DNA from: Klebsiella sp. RHBSTW-00484
GTDB lineage: Bacteria > Pseudomonadota > Gammaproteobacteria > Enterobacterales > Enterobacteriaceae
Length of the DNA: 64,000 nt
Reading direction: 5' to 3'
NCBI RefSeq assembly: GCF_013705725.1
Contig: NZ_CP055481.1
Span: forward strand, 1,550,001-1,614,000
Of this stretch, positions 25,101 to 34,344 are shown in pieces. Within the stretch, counting starts at the first letter, position 1. The number at the start of each line of letters is the position of its first letter. The position numbers and the translations under genes were made by a program. Below the pieces are notes generated by a model. The model had not been told where the DNA came from. It did no database searches and saw only the letters and a program-made list of their open reading frames with translations.

Positions 25101-25828
25101 CCTGCCCCCTTATCTGGTGTTCTGATTTCGATATAAAATGACTCGAAACGTTTGTAGGTTTCAATGTATTCAATGACCCGCGCTTGTTCATCGTAGGTAT
25201 AGCGCTTCATGACTATCACCGGTTGGCAGGCAGAAAGTTCAAGGTGTTTTTGCATTTCTGTCGCAACATCGGTTATTGCACATATTGTTTGACGGTAGGG
25301 CATGGCGTACATATCCAGGCCGTGATTGACTTTAAAAGCCTCATAAATTGAATTAAGCGCTGAGTTATTGACCATCAATTTGCTGTCAAAATAACGTACC
25401 GGGATATGTGATATTTGAAAGGCATAAGGTTTTCCACTATCTAATTTTAGTCGGGAAATTCGATAATAACTTTCATCAGAATTAAGCCCGAGTTTTTCCT
25501 GGATAGAGGAATCGTTCTCAGTCGTACAGTCAATGATTTTTACCGACTGCATTCCCTTCATATCGCGGTCTGATTCAGAAAAAATGATACTTTCATTACG
25601 TTTTGCTTTAGACACGAAGGTGCCTTTACCTTGATAGCGAATCAGATAGCCTTCATTCACCATTTCGTGAATTGCCCGAATCACCGTGGCGGAACTGACG
25701 GCGTAGCGTTCTTTTAATTCAGACTCGCTGTAAAATTTTTCTCCTGGTTTAAATGTGCCATTTCTTATTTCATCTACCAGGGCCGCTTTTATCACCAGGT
25801 ATTTCGTTGATTGTACAGTTGCTTTCAT
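25097..25828 (-). CDS. GntR/HutC-family transcriptional regulator of the PTS operon
   Basis: A 243-residue regulator from the ATG at 25828 (MKATVQSTKYLVIKAAL); an open frame runs further upstream without a ribosome site. It has an N-terminal winged helix (EKFYSESELKERYAVSSATVIRAIHEMV) and a C-terminal UTRA effector domain, as in the HutC subfamily that senses phosphorylated sugars and amino acids. As first gene of the nine-gene operon it probably represses itself and everything downstream until an imported sugar phosphate binds. Confidence 0.9.
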   Translation of the reverse strand: MKATVQSTKYLVIKAALVDEIRNGTFKPGEKFYSESELKERYAVSSATVIRAIHEMVNEGYLIRYQGKGTFVSKAKRNESIIFSESDRDMKGMQSVKIIDCTTENDSSIQEKLGLNSDESYYRISRLKLDSGKPYAFQISHIPVRYFDSKLMVNNSALNSIYEAFKVNHGLDMYAMPYRQTICAITDVATEMQKHLELSACQPVIVMKRYTYDEQARVIEYIETYKRFESFYIEIRTPDKGAG

Positions 25829-25897
25829 TATTTCGCCGGTATCTGTTGTATTTAATTTTGTAGGCTTACGATACCTGCATGGATTTGTACAATCAAC
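25806..25897. promoter_or_regulatory. Inverted repeat around the gntR start, candidate autoregulatory operator
   Basis: The 12-base word GTTGATTGTACA occurs at 25806–25817 and its exact complement at 25886–25897, so the pair brackets the GntR start codon. Further upstream, around 25913–25936, a palindrome TTAACCGGTTAA overlaps a wider ACTTAAC/GTTAAGT repeat. One or both are likely operator sites for the GntR protein. Confidence 0.5.
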
Positions 25898-25994
25898 ATC
25901 CCAAATCAACTTAACCGGTTAACCTGTTAAGTTATTTCCTGGAATGTGATGTGCTTCGCATAAGGCGGTATGTTAATCAACGGGGGCAGATCGC

Positions 25995-26121
25995 TTACAT
26001 TATCTGCTCTTTAATAAAATCACCCCACCACTGCATCATCGGGCGAGGTTGCTCAAGATAATCACTTCGGTTAAAGGCGCGTCGTACCTCGTTTTTATAG
26101 GCATGCGCAAGTGCGGCCAAT
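25995..26121 (-). pseudogene. Integrase C-terminal stump cut by the IS
   Basis: Read on the minus strand, 41 codons end in TAA at 25995. The protein ends RRAFNRSDYLEQPRPMMQWW, matching the last residues of the two complete P4-type integrases in this window (…AAYNRSDYLEQRRPLMQWW). The rest of the gene is missing: the frame breaks at the IS edge at 26122 and does not resume beyond the IS. It is the remnant of a third ssrA-type mobile element, including the catalytic-tyrosine region. Confidence 0.85.
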
Positions 26122-26137
26122 TGTAAGCACACCCGTT

Positions 26138-27022
26138 TTAGTTCCACGCACTTTTTGAGATTTCCGGGGTTTCAGCCATCAGCCGGCACTCTTCCGGTGT
26201 CAGGTTATTCAGGGATTCGTGGGGGCGCTCGCCGTTATATTCAGCCAGCCAGCGCTCTGTAATTTCCCGTGCTTCATTCAGTGTTCTGAACAGATAAAAA
26301 TCCAGTATTTCTGTCCGGTATGTCCGGTTGAACCGTTCGATAAAGGCATTCTGCGTTGGCTTGCCGGGCCTGATAAATTCCAGCATTACACCATGCTCTT
26401 CTGCCCATTGTGCCAGTGTCAGCGAGACCAGCTCCGGGCCGTTATCCATCCGCATCTTCAGCGGATATCCGCGGTTTGCCACGATCCTGTCCAGCACTCT
26501 CACGACCCGCTGCGCCGGGATATTCAGGTCAATTTCGATCGCCAGTGCTTCGCGGTTAAAATCATCCACCACGTTAAAAGTCCGGAAGCGTCTGCCGCAC
26601 ACCAGCGCATCGTGCATAAAATCGATGGACCAGCTCTGGTTCATCGCCTCTGGCGTCGCCAGCGGAGCAGGATTGTGCACCGGCAGACGCTGTTTTCCCT
26701 TACGGCGAAAATTCAGTTTCAGCAGGCAGTAAATCCGGTGAACGCGTTTATGGTTCCAGGTGTTACCCTGCCTGCGCAGCACCTGAAAAAGCTTCTTAAA
26801 TCCGTAGCGGGGATAGCGTTCAGCCGCCTCTGTCAGCTTCTGGATCACCGGTTCATCGCGCCGGGTATCGGGCTGATAAAAATATACCGTCCTGCTCAGC
26901 GATAATGTCCTGCACGCCTGGCGAATGCTCATGGCAAATTGTGCCGTCAGATAGCTGACGAGCTCCCGCTTTATCGCTGGTTTTAAAGCTTTTTTTCGAT
27001 AACGTCTTTCAGTGCACGGCAC
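26138..27022 (-). CDS. IS3-family transposase OrfB (copy 1)
   Basis: This 294-residue frame holds the DDE integrase core: WSIDFMHDALV (first Asp), MRMDNGPEL (second Asp) and the terminal Glu in NAFIERFNRTYR. It is in the -1 frame relative to OrfA and overlaps its end, so the active transposase is an OrfAB fusion made by -1 frameshifting at a run of seven A before the OrfA stop. It differs from the second copy at one residue (EECRL versus EEYRL). Confidence 0.92.
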   Translation of the reverse strand: MPCTERRYRKKALKPAIKRELVSYLTAQFAMSIRQACRTLSLSRTVYFYQPDTRRDEPVIQKLTEAAERYPRYGFKKLFQVLRRQGNTWNHKRVHRIYCLLKLNFRRKGKQRLPVHNPAPLATPEAMNQSWSIDFMHDALVCGRRFRTFNVVDDFNREALAIEIDLNIPAQRVVRVLDRIVANRGYPLKMRMDNGPELVSLTLAQWAEEHGVMLEFIRPGKPTQNAFIERFNRTYRTEILDFYLFRTLNEAREITERWLAEYNGERPHESLNNLTPEECRLMAETPEISKSAWN

Positions 27023-27249
27023 TCGAGACTCAGGTCCGCAAACATCTGTTTAAGCCGGCGGTTCTCGTCCTCAAGATCTTTGATTTTTTTGATATCAGCG
27101 GCTTCCATCCCACCATATTTCGCCTTCCAGTTGTAGTAACTGGCTTCGGAAATAGCGGCTTCGCGACACACATCTTTGACGGTCCTGCCAGCTTCGACGG
27201 ATTTCAGGACGGCGATGATCTGGTGCTCGGTGAATCGGATCTTACGCAT
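26983..27249 (-). CDS. IS3-family transposase OrfA (copy 1)
   Basis: An 88-residue protein with an N-terminal HTH (FTEHQIIAVLKSVEAGRTVK) and a leucine-zipper-like tail (DLEDENRRLKQMFADL). The ATG at 27249 (MRKIRF) is chosen because a GAGGAG ribosome site lies just before it; an upstream in-frame ATG would place that site inside the gene. It binds the IS ends and forms the N-terminal part of the OrfAB transposase. Confidence 0.88.
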   Translation of the reverse strand: MRKIRFTEHQIIAVLKSVEAGRTVKDVCREAAISEASYYNWKAKYGGMEAADIKKIKDLEDENRRLKQMFADLSLECRALKDVIEKKL

Positions 27250-27343
27250 AGCGATCTCCTCAGGGGACATAATCAGTATGTCGGAAGATCTCTAAAAGTG
27301 AATGGTTCGTTTTTCTGGGATACTTACAATCTGCCAAAAGTTC

Positions 27344-27361
27344 GATTTATTCAACAAGGCC
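27344..27361. repeat. Terminal inverted repeat remnant of an IS903-type element
   Basis: On the minus strand this reads GGCCTTGTTGAATAAATC, one base different from the IS903/IS5-family end GGCTTTGTTGAATAAATC (recalled from memory). Only a short stump (up to 27329) survives next to the IS3-family copy, so an older IS5-family element was removed here. Confidence 0.6.
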
Positions 27362-27545
27362 CTTTCCACTTGTAATCTCATACAAAATTTCATCTTTTGC
27401 TATATCAGTTATAAAAATCCCAGTATATCATTTGCCTAATGACATCTGTCTTATAAGGACATGCCATACCCGTGTCCGACTTAATTGCTTGACTAAAATC
27501 TCAAAATTTATACTGAATAAATGCTCTATCTTAAGGAAATTATCA

Positions 27546-28055
27546 GTGAAGGTATCTGATTGGATTCAACAAAACATTCAACACTCAGCACCACTTGAAC
27601 CTGATACACTCGAGGTAGTATCCGACTTCACTCTTATGTGGTCAATTTTTGAGGCTTCAGAAGCTCATAATGAGAATGTTGTAGATCGGATTGGGGTTCT
27701 TTCAAAACGAGTCGCAAGGGAAATGCCAACAGATGCGATCGACTCCCAGTTAGCATATTGGTCTAAACGCTATATACATGAAAGCGGTGAACCAACAGAG
27801 CATTTCCATTACCTATATTTTAGAGAAGCTTCGCAAATTGAGAAATCACTTGATGTACTGATAAATAAAGAAACTTCTTTTGAAGATAAAATAGAAGTGT
27901 GTCTCTTAATTGTCTATAGATATCGAAATAATTTATTTCACGGTATCAAGGACATCACGTTGTTAAATGATCAGGTAGAAAACCTTCGGAACGCAATTGA
28001 ATTGCTACAAATAATTATGCCATATAGCGGGAGATATCTTTTTCTCGGAGCCTAA
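27546..28055 (+). CDS. HEPN-like protein with RN-x3-H motif
   Basis: A 169-residue protein from the GTG at 27546, which has AAGGAA seven bases upstream; the frame is open further 5' but without support. The sequence is helical and AT-rich in codon use. Near residue 135 it has YRYRNNLFHG, which fits the RX4-6H catalytic motif of HEPN ribonucleases. HEPN proteins occur as toxins or abortive-infection effectors, and also in non-catalytic roles. The gene is convergent with the STAND NTPase at 28415, so they are not one operon. No antitoxin-like gene is adjacent. Function is therefore a suggestion only. Confidence 0.6.
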   Translation: MKVSDWIQQNIQHSAPLEPDTLEVVSDFTLMWSIFEASEAHNENVVDRIGVLSKRVAREMPTDAIDSQLAYWSKRYIHESGEPTEHFHYLYFREASQIEKSLDVLINKETSFEDKIEVCLLIVYRYRNNLFHGIKDITLLNDQVENLRNAIELLQIIMPYSGRYLFLGA

Positions 28056-28114
28056 TTAGCTATACGAAGCAGAGGAGTCTATTTCAATTATAATCTAAGT
28101 AGACTCACTTCCAT

Positions 28115-28290
28115 AGATGCCTTGACTGGTCGATGGATTTCAGGATTTCGTTATGGATTCATTGGTCACCGGACGTAGGATAAAGCTCCTTATCTGCGTG
28201 GATGATTTTACGAAGAAGTGCCTGGCGGTCATTATTGCCTTTCGGATTTCAGGCGTGCAGGTCATGCATTTTCTGGACAGTATTTCGCAG
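28115..28290 (+). pseudogene. Decayed IS3-family transposase fragment
   Basis: One frame reads CLDWSMDF and then breaks; the next frame continues MDSLVTGRRIKLLICVDDFT, the DDE-domain region of an IS3-family OrfB. Sequence similarity fades after about 28290, and no start, ends or second catalytic part are present. It is transposase debris, not a gene. Confidence 0.7.
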
Positions 28291-28414
28291 TTTAAGTTGA
28301 CCACTACAACATCAGGCTTGCGATGTGATGCTTTTTCGCAGCCACCACATGTCATTAAATGGCACGTATAGCGGTATTAGGTGCGGCCATTTAGAGGGAT
28401 AATATTCATAATGT

Positions 28415-31400
28415 CTATATCGGCAAAATGGAATAGGTTTTTATTGACTCCGCAGAGTTAGAGAAATTACGCCTGTCAACACAAGTCATCTCGCCAATTA
28501 AATAATAATTGCCGCCAGTGTGTCCTTTTAGTTTTTTTAAAAAATCATTAGAAACTGTAAAATAAGTTCCGAGAGAGTTGCCTACACCAGCGTGATAAAC
28601 TGGATACCACTGGTTGACCCAGTATCTCCAGGTTCCATTATGTATATTTCCGCCGAAATACTCTATGCGATAATCGCTTTGCCTAACGGAGTTAAAAGGT
28701 AAATCTCCTACGGAGTAGGTCGGTCGAAAATAACCTCTGATTAACCAGTCAATTTCCCATCTTCCAAAGGAGGAAGGCCAGCTCTTCTTTGCTAAAGGGA
28801 AAATCCCTTGCTCAGAATTTCGCATATAATCTATTGACTCAAAAATTGCCTTAGGATCGTCAATTTCAGAGTTTCGAAGTTTGACTAAAATAACCCTTAG
28901 ATCAAGGCATATACCAGAGTGATTTCTTAGCACGGGGCCGTTGGCATAAAGTAATATTTCATCAGCAGAAGCGGAAAAATTTTCTAAATACCGTTCAAGT
29001 TCTTTCTGATCAGGCAAATGATCGTCTTTTTCTAAATCTTCTATTACGGGCCAATTGTATGGTGAGTCAGAAGGAGAAAGATTTACAGCAATAGAACCGA
29101 ATGGTAAAACCTCTTGGGCATGTGCCAAACAAAGTTCGGCAGGTAAGGAGTGCTTTTGCATAGCATACGCTAATGTTCTGACAAAAGCAGATAAAATGGA
29201 TACTTCTGCTCGCCATGAAAAACTACAGAAAATCTTGTCTTGAGGGTAAAATTGTTCACTTGCAAAGTTATGAGGTTTAAAAATATAACAAGCATGCGCG
29301 TTGTGGATTTGCTCCCATTCAAGGAAAAAATGCCTCAACAGTTGGATTTGGTATTTATTTTCGAGTTCATCGATAATGCCTATAAACCTCAATGCAAGGC
29401 CATTAGCATATTTTTTATATTTGTTCTTATTCGGTTCTAAGTCATCTGAAAATTCAGAGTAGAGAACCGAAAAATCATTCCTTCTTTCAATGTCTAAATC
29501 CAGAGAATATAGAATCTCATCAGAGATAAGAGAAGGGTGATGAATGCATTTGGTTATTTCTTCTTTAGTAAATGAGTGATCCTCGATAAGCAATAAAACA
29601 GATAGATAATCAATGACATCAACCTCATAGGGTTGTTTTTCCAGAAAACTCAGATACAAAGAACGAAATTTGATACTGGAGTCGTTTTGTAATAAAGCTG
29701 CTATCTGCTTCGCTGTTAGGAGCCTGGCGTATCTGTCGGGCCATTTAAAATGTAATAGAATTAGATGAAATGGAATGTTTTCGAATGATACAGGATCATC
29801 ATACCAGTACAGTTTGGTCAAAGGAAGATGTGCAATATCGCCCTCAAGGCTAGTGACCATAATTTCAGTAATTTCGGTTGCCAGAGCGACCTGTCCAGCA
29901 GAGGCCAAATAAGTAACAAGGTGAGTGGAAGGAACTACTATATTCTCATCTCTCTGTAAGCTGGCAGAGTCTGGTGCCATCGTATCACGAAGAAGATTTT
30001 CCCATTGCTCGCTGTAAGTATTTCCATATTCTTTTAAGGCTTCTTTTGACCCTGATGAATAATAAGGATTCCAGCAGTTATTTAATTTTATATTTCTTAC
30101 AGCCCATTTGTAAGCTGCTTTCCTGCCTTCGGTTTTTTTGCTCAACAAGAAAATATGGTGTAAGCATCGATTCAGTTCATAGTCTGATTTACTTTGATTG
30201 TAATAGTCGCTGAAAGAAGTGATAATCGTGCGGGCGTGGCCTTTATCAACCCAATAACCTATCCAGTTCGAAATAAATTCTTCACGAATCTGGTATGAAA
30301 CTAAATGTAAGGCTGCAATAAAATCATTAAGATTAGCAGGTGGTATGGTGGATACACCAGGACAATCTGTAACGACATCTTCGTTAGTGGAGGAATACTC
30401 TCTTGGTTGTGGGGGCATACCTCCAAGAACTTTGCACTGCTCTTCGTAAATACCTTTCAGAACATCATTGTCTTTGCTTCTTTCATCTAATGCAGCCATT
30501 GCATCAACTGTTGTCATGCATCTAAGAAAAGAGTGCTCTGACTGCGTAGTAAGTGGAAATGTCTTTACGAAATTTTCAAAAATAAGATGTGTTCTATGCC
30601 AATTCTCTTCTGATAGATGATAGTCAAATTCGTCAACAAGGCGTTCTGGGTTGTGTTTCGCCAATAATTTTGTGAACAGGCTAGGAATATGTCGAATTTC
30701 TCGTTCTGAAAAATCAAATACATCAGTTGTAAAAGTTGCTACTCGTTTTAGCCAATCAGAAACTTGAGGGTAGTTGGAATCAGAGCATTCTTGTAACGCT
30801 TCAAAAACCTCATGTAAAGTAATGTCCTTTCTATGGCCATATCCGACTATATTGAATGCGGCACGTTCAAGAAACATTCTTGCTTCATTATACAGGCCTA
30901 AATTGGTTGCCAATTTTGCTAGGTCAAGGCTATCGTTGGCCAGCGTAGCAGTATCATCTCTGCGTAGTATTTCAGAATCAAAATACTTTTTAAACTCCTG
31001 AGCAATATAATCTTTAGGGAAATTGAAAATTGCATTTTTAGAGGAAATATCAAAAAACACCCTAGAATCCCACCAATTGCTCATTGATAGTGTATCAAAC
31101 TGATTTATGTCAATATTTGAAAATGCTTTTATGGAGTTGCATAAAATATTTAGGTGAATGGCAATTCTTATTAAGGATTTTCGAATGTTGAATAAGATAG
31201 TATCGATTTGATAACCCATCAATAATTTATCTGGTTGTTCTAGTAAGTCAAATGATTCATACAAATTAGAAATTTCAAAATTGTGGCCTTCTTTTATATT
31301 TTTTGCAATTTTTGAGGCGGCATATTGGAATGTCGCCCAAGCATTATTGAGGAACCCCTGAATATCTGTGGGTGCAGTTAACTCCGGAGCATTAAATTCG

Positions 31401-34144
31401 GTTGATATTATTAAATTTACTATAAGATTTCTAAAAAAGTGCTCATAAAAAGGAAGGTGACGTGTATGTTCGTACTCAACAGGGCATTCAATTTCCTTAA
31501 GTTGGTCTATTTCTATGTCGTTTCCGGCTAAAAACTGATAAAGCAGATATATGCTTGAATCAGTGCTATCAAATAAGGAGTTTTCCTCATTGATAGTTAC
31601 GCCTTCGATGCTTGCAGCCAAAACGACTTCGTCGCAGATTGCTGAAGCAATATCATCCGGGACGTCAAATAGAGATAAATCAACCAGTAAGTGTCTATGG
31701 CCATACTGAATGAGCAATTCGACAATTCGAGTGAAAGATGAAGCCTTGTCAATAAGTGTTTCATAGAAAGCATTTATAACAGCTAAGTCGGGATTACTAT
31801 GGCTGGTTAGCGTATGAAGATAATCATCTACAAGGCTGTTCAATGTTTGATAATGATTAGAGTCATCTAGCCGAGCATAAAAGTGTACTCGACGAGAGAT
31901 TTCATTGGTGCACGCATCTACTATTCTTTCATCTCTTCCTTGAAAATGCTTAGCAATAATAACAATTTCATTGTCCGGGATAATCCTTAGATTGTCCGCT
32001 CGCCAAAGAAGACCAAAATTATCGTGCGAGATGCTTAATGAGCAGTCCAGAAAATCGCTAAAATTCTGTATTTGAAACTCGGGCCCATTTAATAGCCTTG
32101 TTTTCAAAATTCGCAGTCTCAACAACTCAGAATATAGGTTTTGATCAAATGCGATACGTTCTGCAACACTGAATATATGTTCTATATGCTCTAGAGGATA
32201 ACCATTGCAGAGAGATTGAACAAGCCAGTCCCTATCTACACCTTGAAAAAGTGGGGTGATATTCCCGAGGTTAGCTTCAATGATCCATTCCCAACCCCAC
32301 CGCCAATACTCTGGAGCATGTGTATTGATCCAAATTTTAGAAATTCTATTTAACCTATCTCTTGATTGAACGAAGGCGTCTTTGCGTCTTAGGTATACGA
32401 ATAGGCTGCTATGAAAAGGATATATCCCACTTAGTCTTTGTTCAATGAGGTGTTGAATTTCTGAAAAGCTGGTTTGGAAAGTTAGGCTATCTTCAAAACA
32501 GTAACTGATGTGTGTTTTATCAGGCCATGAAAAATCTGCATTTGCTATAAGCAGAAGAATTTCTTTTGCTCCTTCAGATAGTGATACCCATAGATTCTCA
32601 TAATATTCATGAATATCGCCATCAGGACAAGTTGGTAGTCGTTCCACATCATATTTACTGATATTTTTATCTGCTAACTGCAAACTGTTTAAAGAGTAAA
32701 TAATATGAAGAGGATATCCATGAGAAATGTCGAGTAGAGCCTGTGAAATTTCTACTATTTTATTTTGTTTGTGATATTTATTGCCTGCTACTTTTATTTC
32801 ATTGTTCGATGCTATAAAGTCGAGTCTCGATTTTATAGCATCAAGCCCCATAGATGGAATATCTATCCAGGCATGTTCTCTTGGAGCTGAACGTAAGAGG
32901 GAATTGGGAAGATGCTCGTCGCTTATTGGTTGTGTTCCGAATAGCAAACAAACTTTTCCTTTAAAAGGGGTAATCCGATTAACTAAATGTTCGAGTTGGC
33001 TAATATCCGATCTTTCACGATAAACATGATCTAATCCATCAATAATTATAACTAGAGTTTTGCCATTTTCTTCAGCTTTAATTACTGCCTTGCTTATCCA
33101 AGCCTCTAGATGTTGAGAATCAAGTTTATCGCTATCGAAGTCATTGGGATAAAGTGTTCTAATCTGGCTTTGTAGTGAATGAGCTGCATTATTAAAAGCA
33201 ATTCTGTCGCCAATAAACTGAGGGGATAAGTAATAATGATGTCGGATAACAGGCGTTTTCGATTCTATTAGCTGGTCAGTTAAAAAGGATAGAAAAGTAC
33301 TTTTCCCCATTCCGGGTAATCCTGATATAACATGGCAGCCAGGGTTAGCTGTAGCGTTAAGAATTTCATTATGAAATTCATCTGATGGTGGTTTGTAGCC
33401 GCCAGGAATTTCAAAAAACTGAGAAATAGTTTTTTTGGAGCCGAGCGTTAAAATTTCATGTATATGCTTAAGGTAGATTTTGCCATCTGGTGCCGGTTCT
33501 CTTTTTCGTGAAGCCCAACGCTCAACGGTTTTTAATAACTGAAGCCAACTTTCTTCATTTGCGTGGTCTGGTACAAGCGAGTCACGTAGGTGCAACTCTA
33601 AATCATCAATTTCCTTTTGGCTATGTTCGAAAATAAGAGTTTCGAAAAAAGCTATGGACTTCTCTTCACTACCAAGTTGAGCTAATATTTTTGATTTGAC
33701 GTCTTCCGGAACGAGAGAGTAATCAATTTTTTTATCTATTAGGCAATTTGATAAAACTTGGTCAGGTATTCTATTTGTAATAAGCTTAGCAATCGCTATT
33801 GTGCTGGAGGAACCGAACTTCTCTATATCTGCTGACCATTTTTCGATAAGGGATGTGCCCTTATCCTTCTTCTTGAGTAGCCAATCGAAATCTAAATGTA
33901 AATCGTCACGTTCAGAATCAATTGTAAATTTGACCTGATAGAGTTCATATTCTCCACTGGCTGTAAAGCAAATAACATCATCAAGGCTCTTAACATGATC
34001 AAGCCCTTGATTACCTTCTATGCTTATCCACTGGTATTTCTCTGGATCGTGAAACCAATTGATCAATGTGCGAATACACATAAGGTCTTGGTATGTGTAT
34101 CCAACACGTGTTAATTGTGAGGGTTTAATTTTTGACGGTTTCAT
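28415..34144 (-). CDS. Large STAND NTPase with N-terminal Cap4/DUF4297-like nuclease (Avs-like)
   Basis: A 1909-residue protein from the ATG at 34144 (the TTG just before it is less likely). Residues 1–220 resemble the Cap4/DUF4297 PD-(D/E)xK nuclease: E43 in SIEGNQG, LDDV at 54–57 and YQVKF at 69–73. An NTPase follows with Walker A GLPGMGKS (275–282) and Walker B LVIIIDGLDH (364–373), the STAND pattern. The remaining 1400 residues are helical, probably TPR-like sensor repeats. This layout fits antiviral STAND (Avs) proteins, which detect phage proteins and then cut DNA. No partner gene adjoins it. Base composition is markedly AT-rich compared with the chromosomal genes, consistent with transfer. 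Confidence 0.8.
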   Translation of the reverse strand: MKPSKIKPSQLTRVGYTYQDLMCIRTLINWFHDPEKYQWISIEGNQGLDHVKSLDDVICFTASGEYELYQVKFTIDSERDDLHLDFDWLLKKKDKGTSLIEKWSADIEKFGSSSTIAIAKLITNRIPDQVLSNCLIDKKIDYSLVPEDVKSKILAQLGSEEKSIAFFETLIFEHSQKEIDDLELHLRDSLVPDHANEESWLQLLKTVERWASRKREPAPDGKIYLKHIHEILTLGSKKTISQFFEIPGGYKPPSDEFHNEILNATANPGCHVISGLPGMGKSTFLSFLTDQLIESKTPVIRHHYYLSPQFIGDRIAFNNAAHSLQSQIRTLYPNDFDSDKLDSQHLEAWISKAVIKAEENGKTLVIIIDGLDHVYRERSDISQLEHLVNRITPFKGKVCLLFGTQPISDEHLPNSLLRSAPREHAWIDIPSMGLDAIKSRLDFIASNNEIKVAGNKYHKQNKIVEISQALLDISHGYPLHIIYSLNSLQLADKNISKYDVERLPTCPDGDIHEYYENLWVSLSEGAKEILLLIANADFSWPDKTHISYCFEDSLTFQTSFSEIQHLIEQRLSGIYPFHSSLFVYLRRKDAFVQSRDRLNRISKIWINTHAPEYWRWGWEWIIEANLGNITPLFQGVDRDWLVQSLCNGYPLEHIEHIFSVAERIAFDQNLYSELLRLRILKTRLLNGPEFQIQNFSDFLDCSLSISHDNFGLLWRADNLRIIPDNEIVIIAKHFQGRDERIVDACTNEISRRVHFYARLDDSNHYQTLNSLVDDYLHTLTSHSNPDLAVINAFYETLIDKASSFTRIVELLIQYGHRHLLVDLSLFDVPDDIASAICDEVVLAASIEGVTINEENSLFDSTDSSIYLLYQFLAGNDIEIDQLKEIECPVEYEHTRHLPFYEHFFRNLIVNLIISTEFNAPELTAPTDIQGFLNNAWATFQYAASKIAKNIKEGHNFEISNLYESFDLLEQPDKLLMGYQIDTILFNIRKSLIRIAIHLNILCNSIKAFSNIDINQFDTLSMSNWWDSRVFFDISSKNAIFNFPKDYIAQEFKKYFDSEILRRDDTATLANDSLDLAKLATNLGLYNEARMFLERAAFNIVGYGHRKDITLHEVFEALQECSDSNYPQVSDWLKRVATFTTDVFDFSEREIRHIPSLFTKLLAKHNPERLVDEFDYHLSEENWHRTHLIFENFVKTFPLTTQSEHSFLRCMTTVDAMAALDERSKDNDVLKGIYEEQCKVLGGMPPQPREYSSTNEDVVTDCPGVSTIPPANLNDFIAALHLVSYQIREEFISNWIGYWVDKGHARTIITSFSDYYNQSKSDYELNRCLHHIFLLSKKTEGRKAAYKWAVRNIKLNNCWNPYYSSGSKEALKEYGNTYSEQWENLLRDTMAPDSASLQRDENIVVPSTHLVTYLASAGQVALATEITEIMVTSLEGDIAHLPLTKLYWYDDPVSFENIPFHLILLHFKWPDRYARLLTAKQIAALLQNDSSIKFRSLYLSFLEKQPYEVDVIDYLSVLLLIEDHSFTKEEITKCIHHPSLISDEILYSLDLDIERRNDFSVLYSEFSDDLEPNKNKYKKYANGLALRFIGIIDELENKYQIQLLRHFFLEWEQIHNAHACYIFKPHNFASEQFYPQDKIFCSFSWRAEVSILSAFVRTLAYAMQKHSLPAELCLAHAQEVLPFGSIAVNLSPSDSPYNWPVIEDLEKDDHLPDQKELERYLENFSASADEILLYANGPVLRNHSGICLDLRVILVKLRNSEIDDPKAIFESIDYMRNSEQGIFPLAKKSWPSSFGRWEIDWLIRGYFRPTYSVGDLPFNSVRQSDYRIEYFGGNIHNGTWRYWVNQWYPVYHAGVGNSLGTYFTVSNDFLKKLKGHTGGNYYLIGEMTCVDRRNFSNSAESIKTYSILPI

Positions 34145-34147
34145 CAA

Positions 34148-34344
34148 AATAACAATCCATATTTTACGATCGCAACTTACTTAAACCTACTACTGAAGTA
34201 CTTAATTTTCAATCAATTTTATCGAATACGTAAAGGAGAAACAGACAAAATCCATACCTATGTCCGTTTTTGGCACACACATATCTTAGGCTGTGCTAGG
34301 AAAGTAGCAATCAGCCCTAAGCTGAACTAATTAACTATTTTTGG
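34148..34344. other. Upstream region of the STAND gene
   Basis: An AT-rich stretch of about 200 bases that must carry the STAND gene promoter. No RNA gene or clear inverted repeat is seen. Long open frames on the plus strand across 34341–35021 have no family resemblance and no ribosome site. Confidence 0.4.

Larger units (their letters stand above)
26122..27328 (-). mobile_element. IS3-family insertion sequence, copy 1 (1207 bp, IS407-group-like)
   Basis: The ends are imperfect inverted repeats starting TGTAAGCACACCC and TGTAAGTATCCC. Length is identical to copy 2 at 44306, and the orfB products differ by one residue. The flanking tetramers are CAAT and ATCT, so there is no target duplication. 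That indicates an adjacent deletion or rearrangement after insertion. The exact IS name needs an ISfinder comparison. Confidence 0.92.

Noticed and set aside
28153..28371. 72-codon frame as a real small gene
   Set aside because: Its sequence is the DDE-domain part of an IS3-family transposase, with the upstream half in another frame.
27546..34144. HEPN gene and STAND NTPase as one toxin–antitoxin or defence operon
   Set aside because: They are convergent and separated by transposase debris, so they are not cotranscribed.
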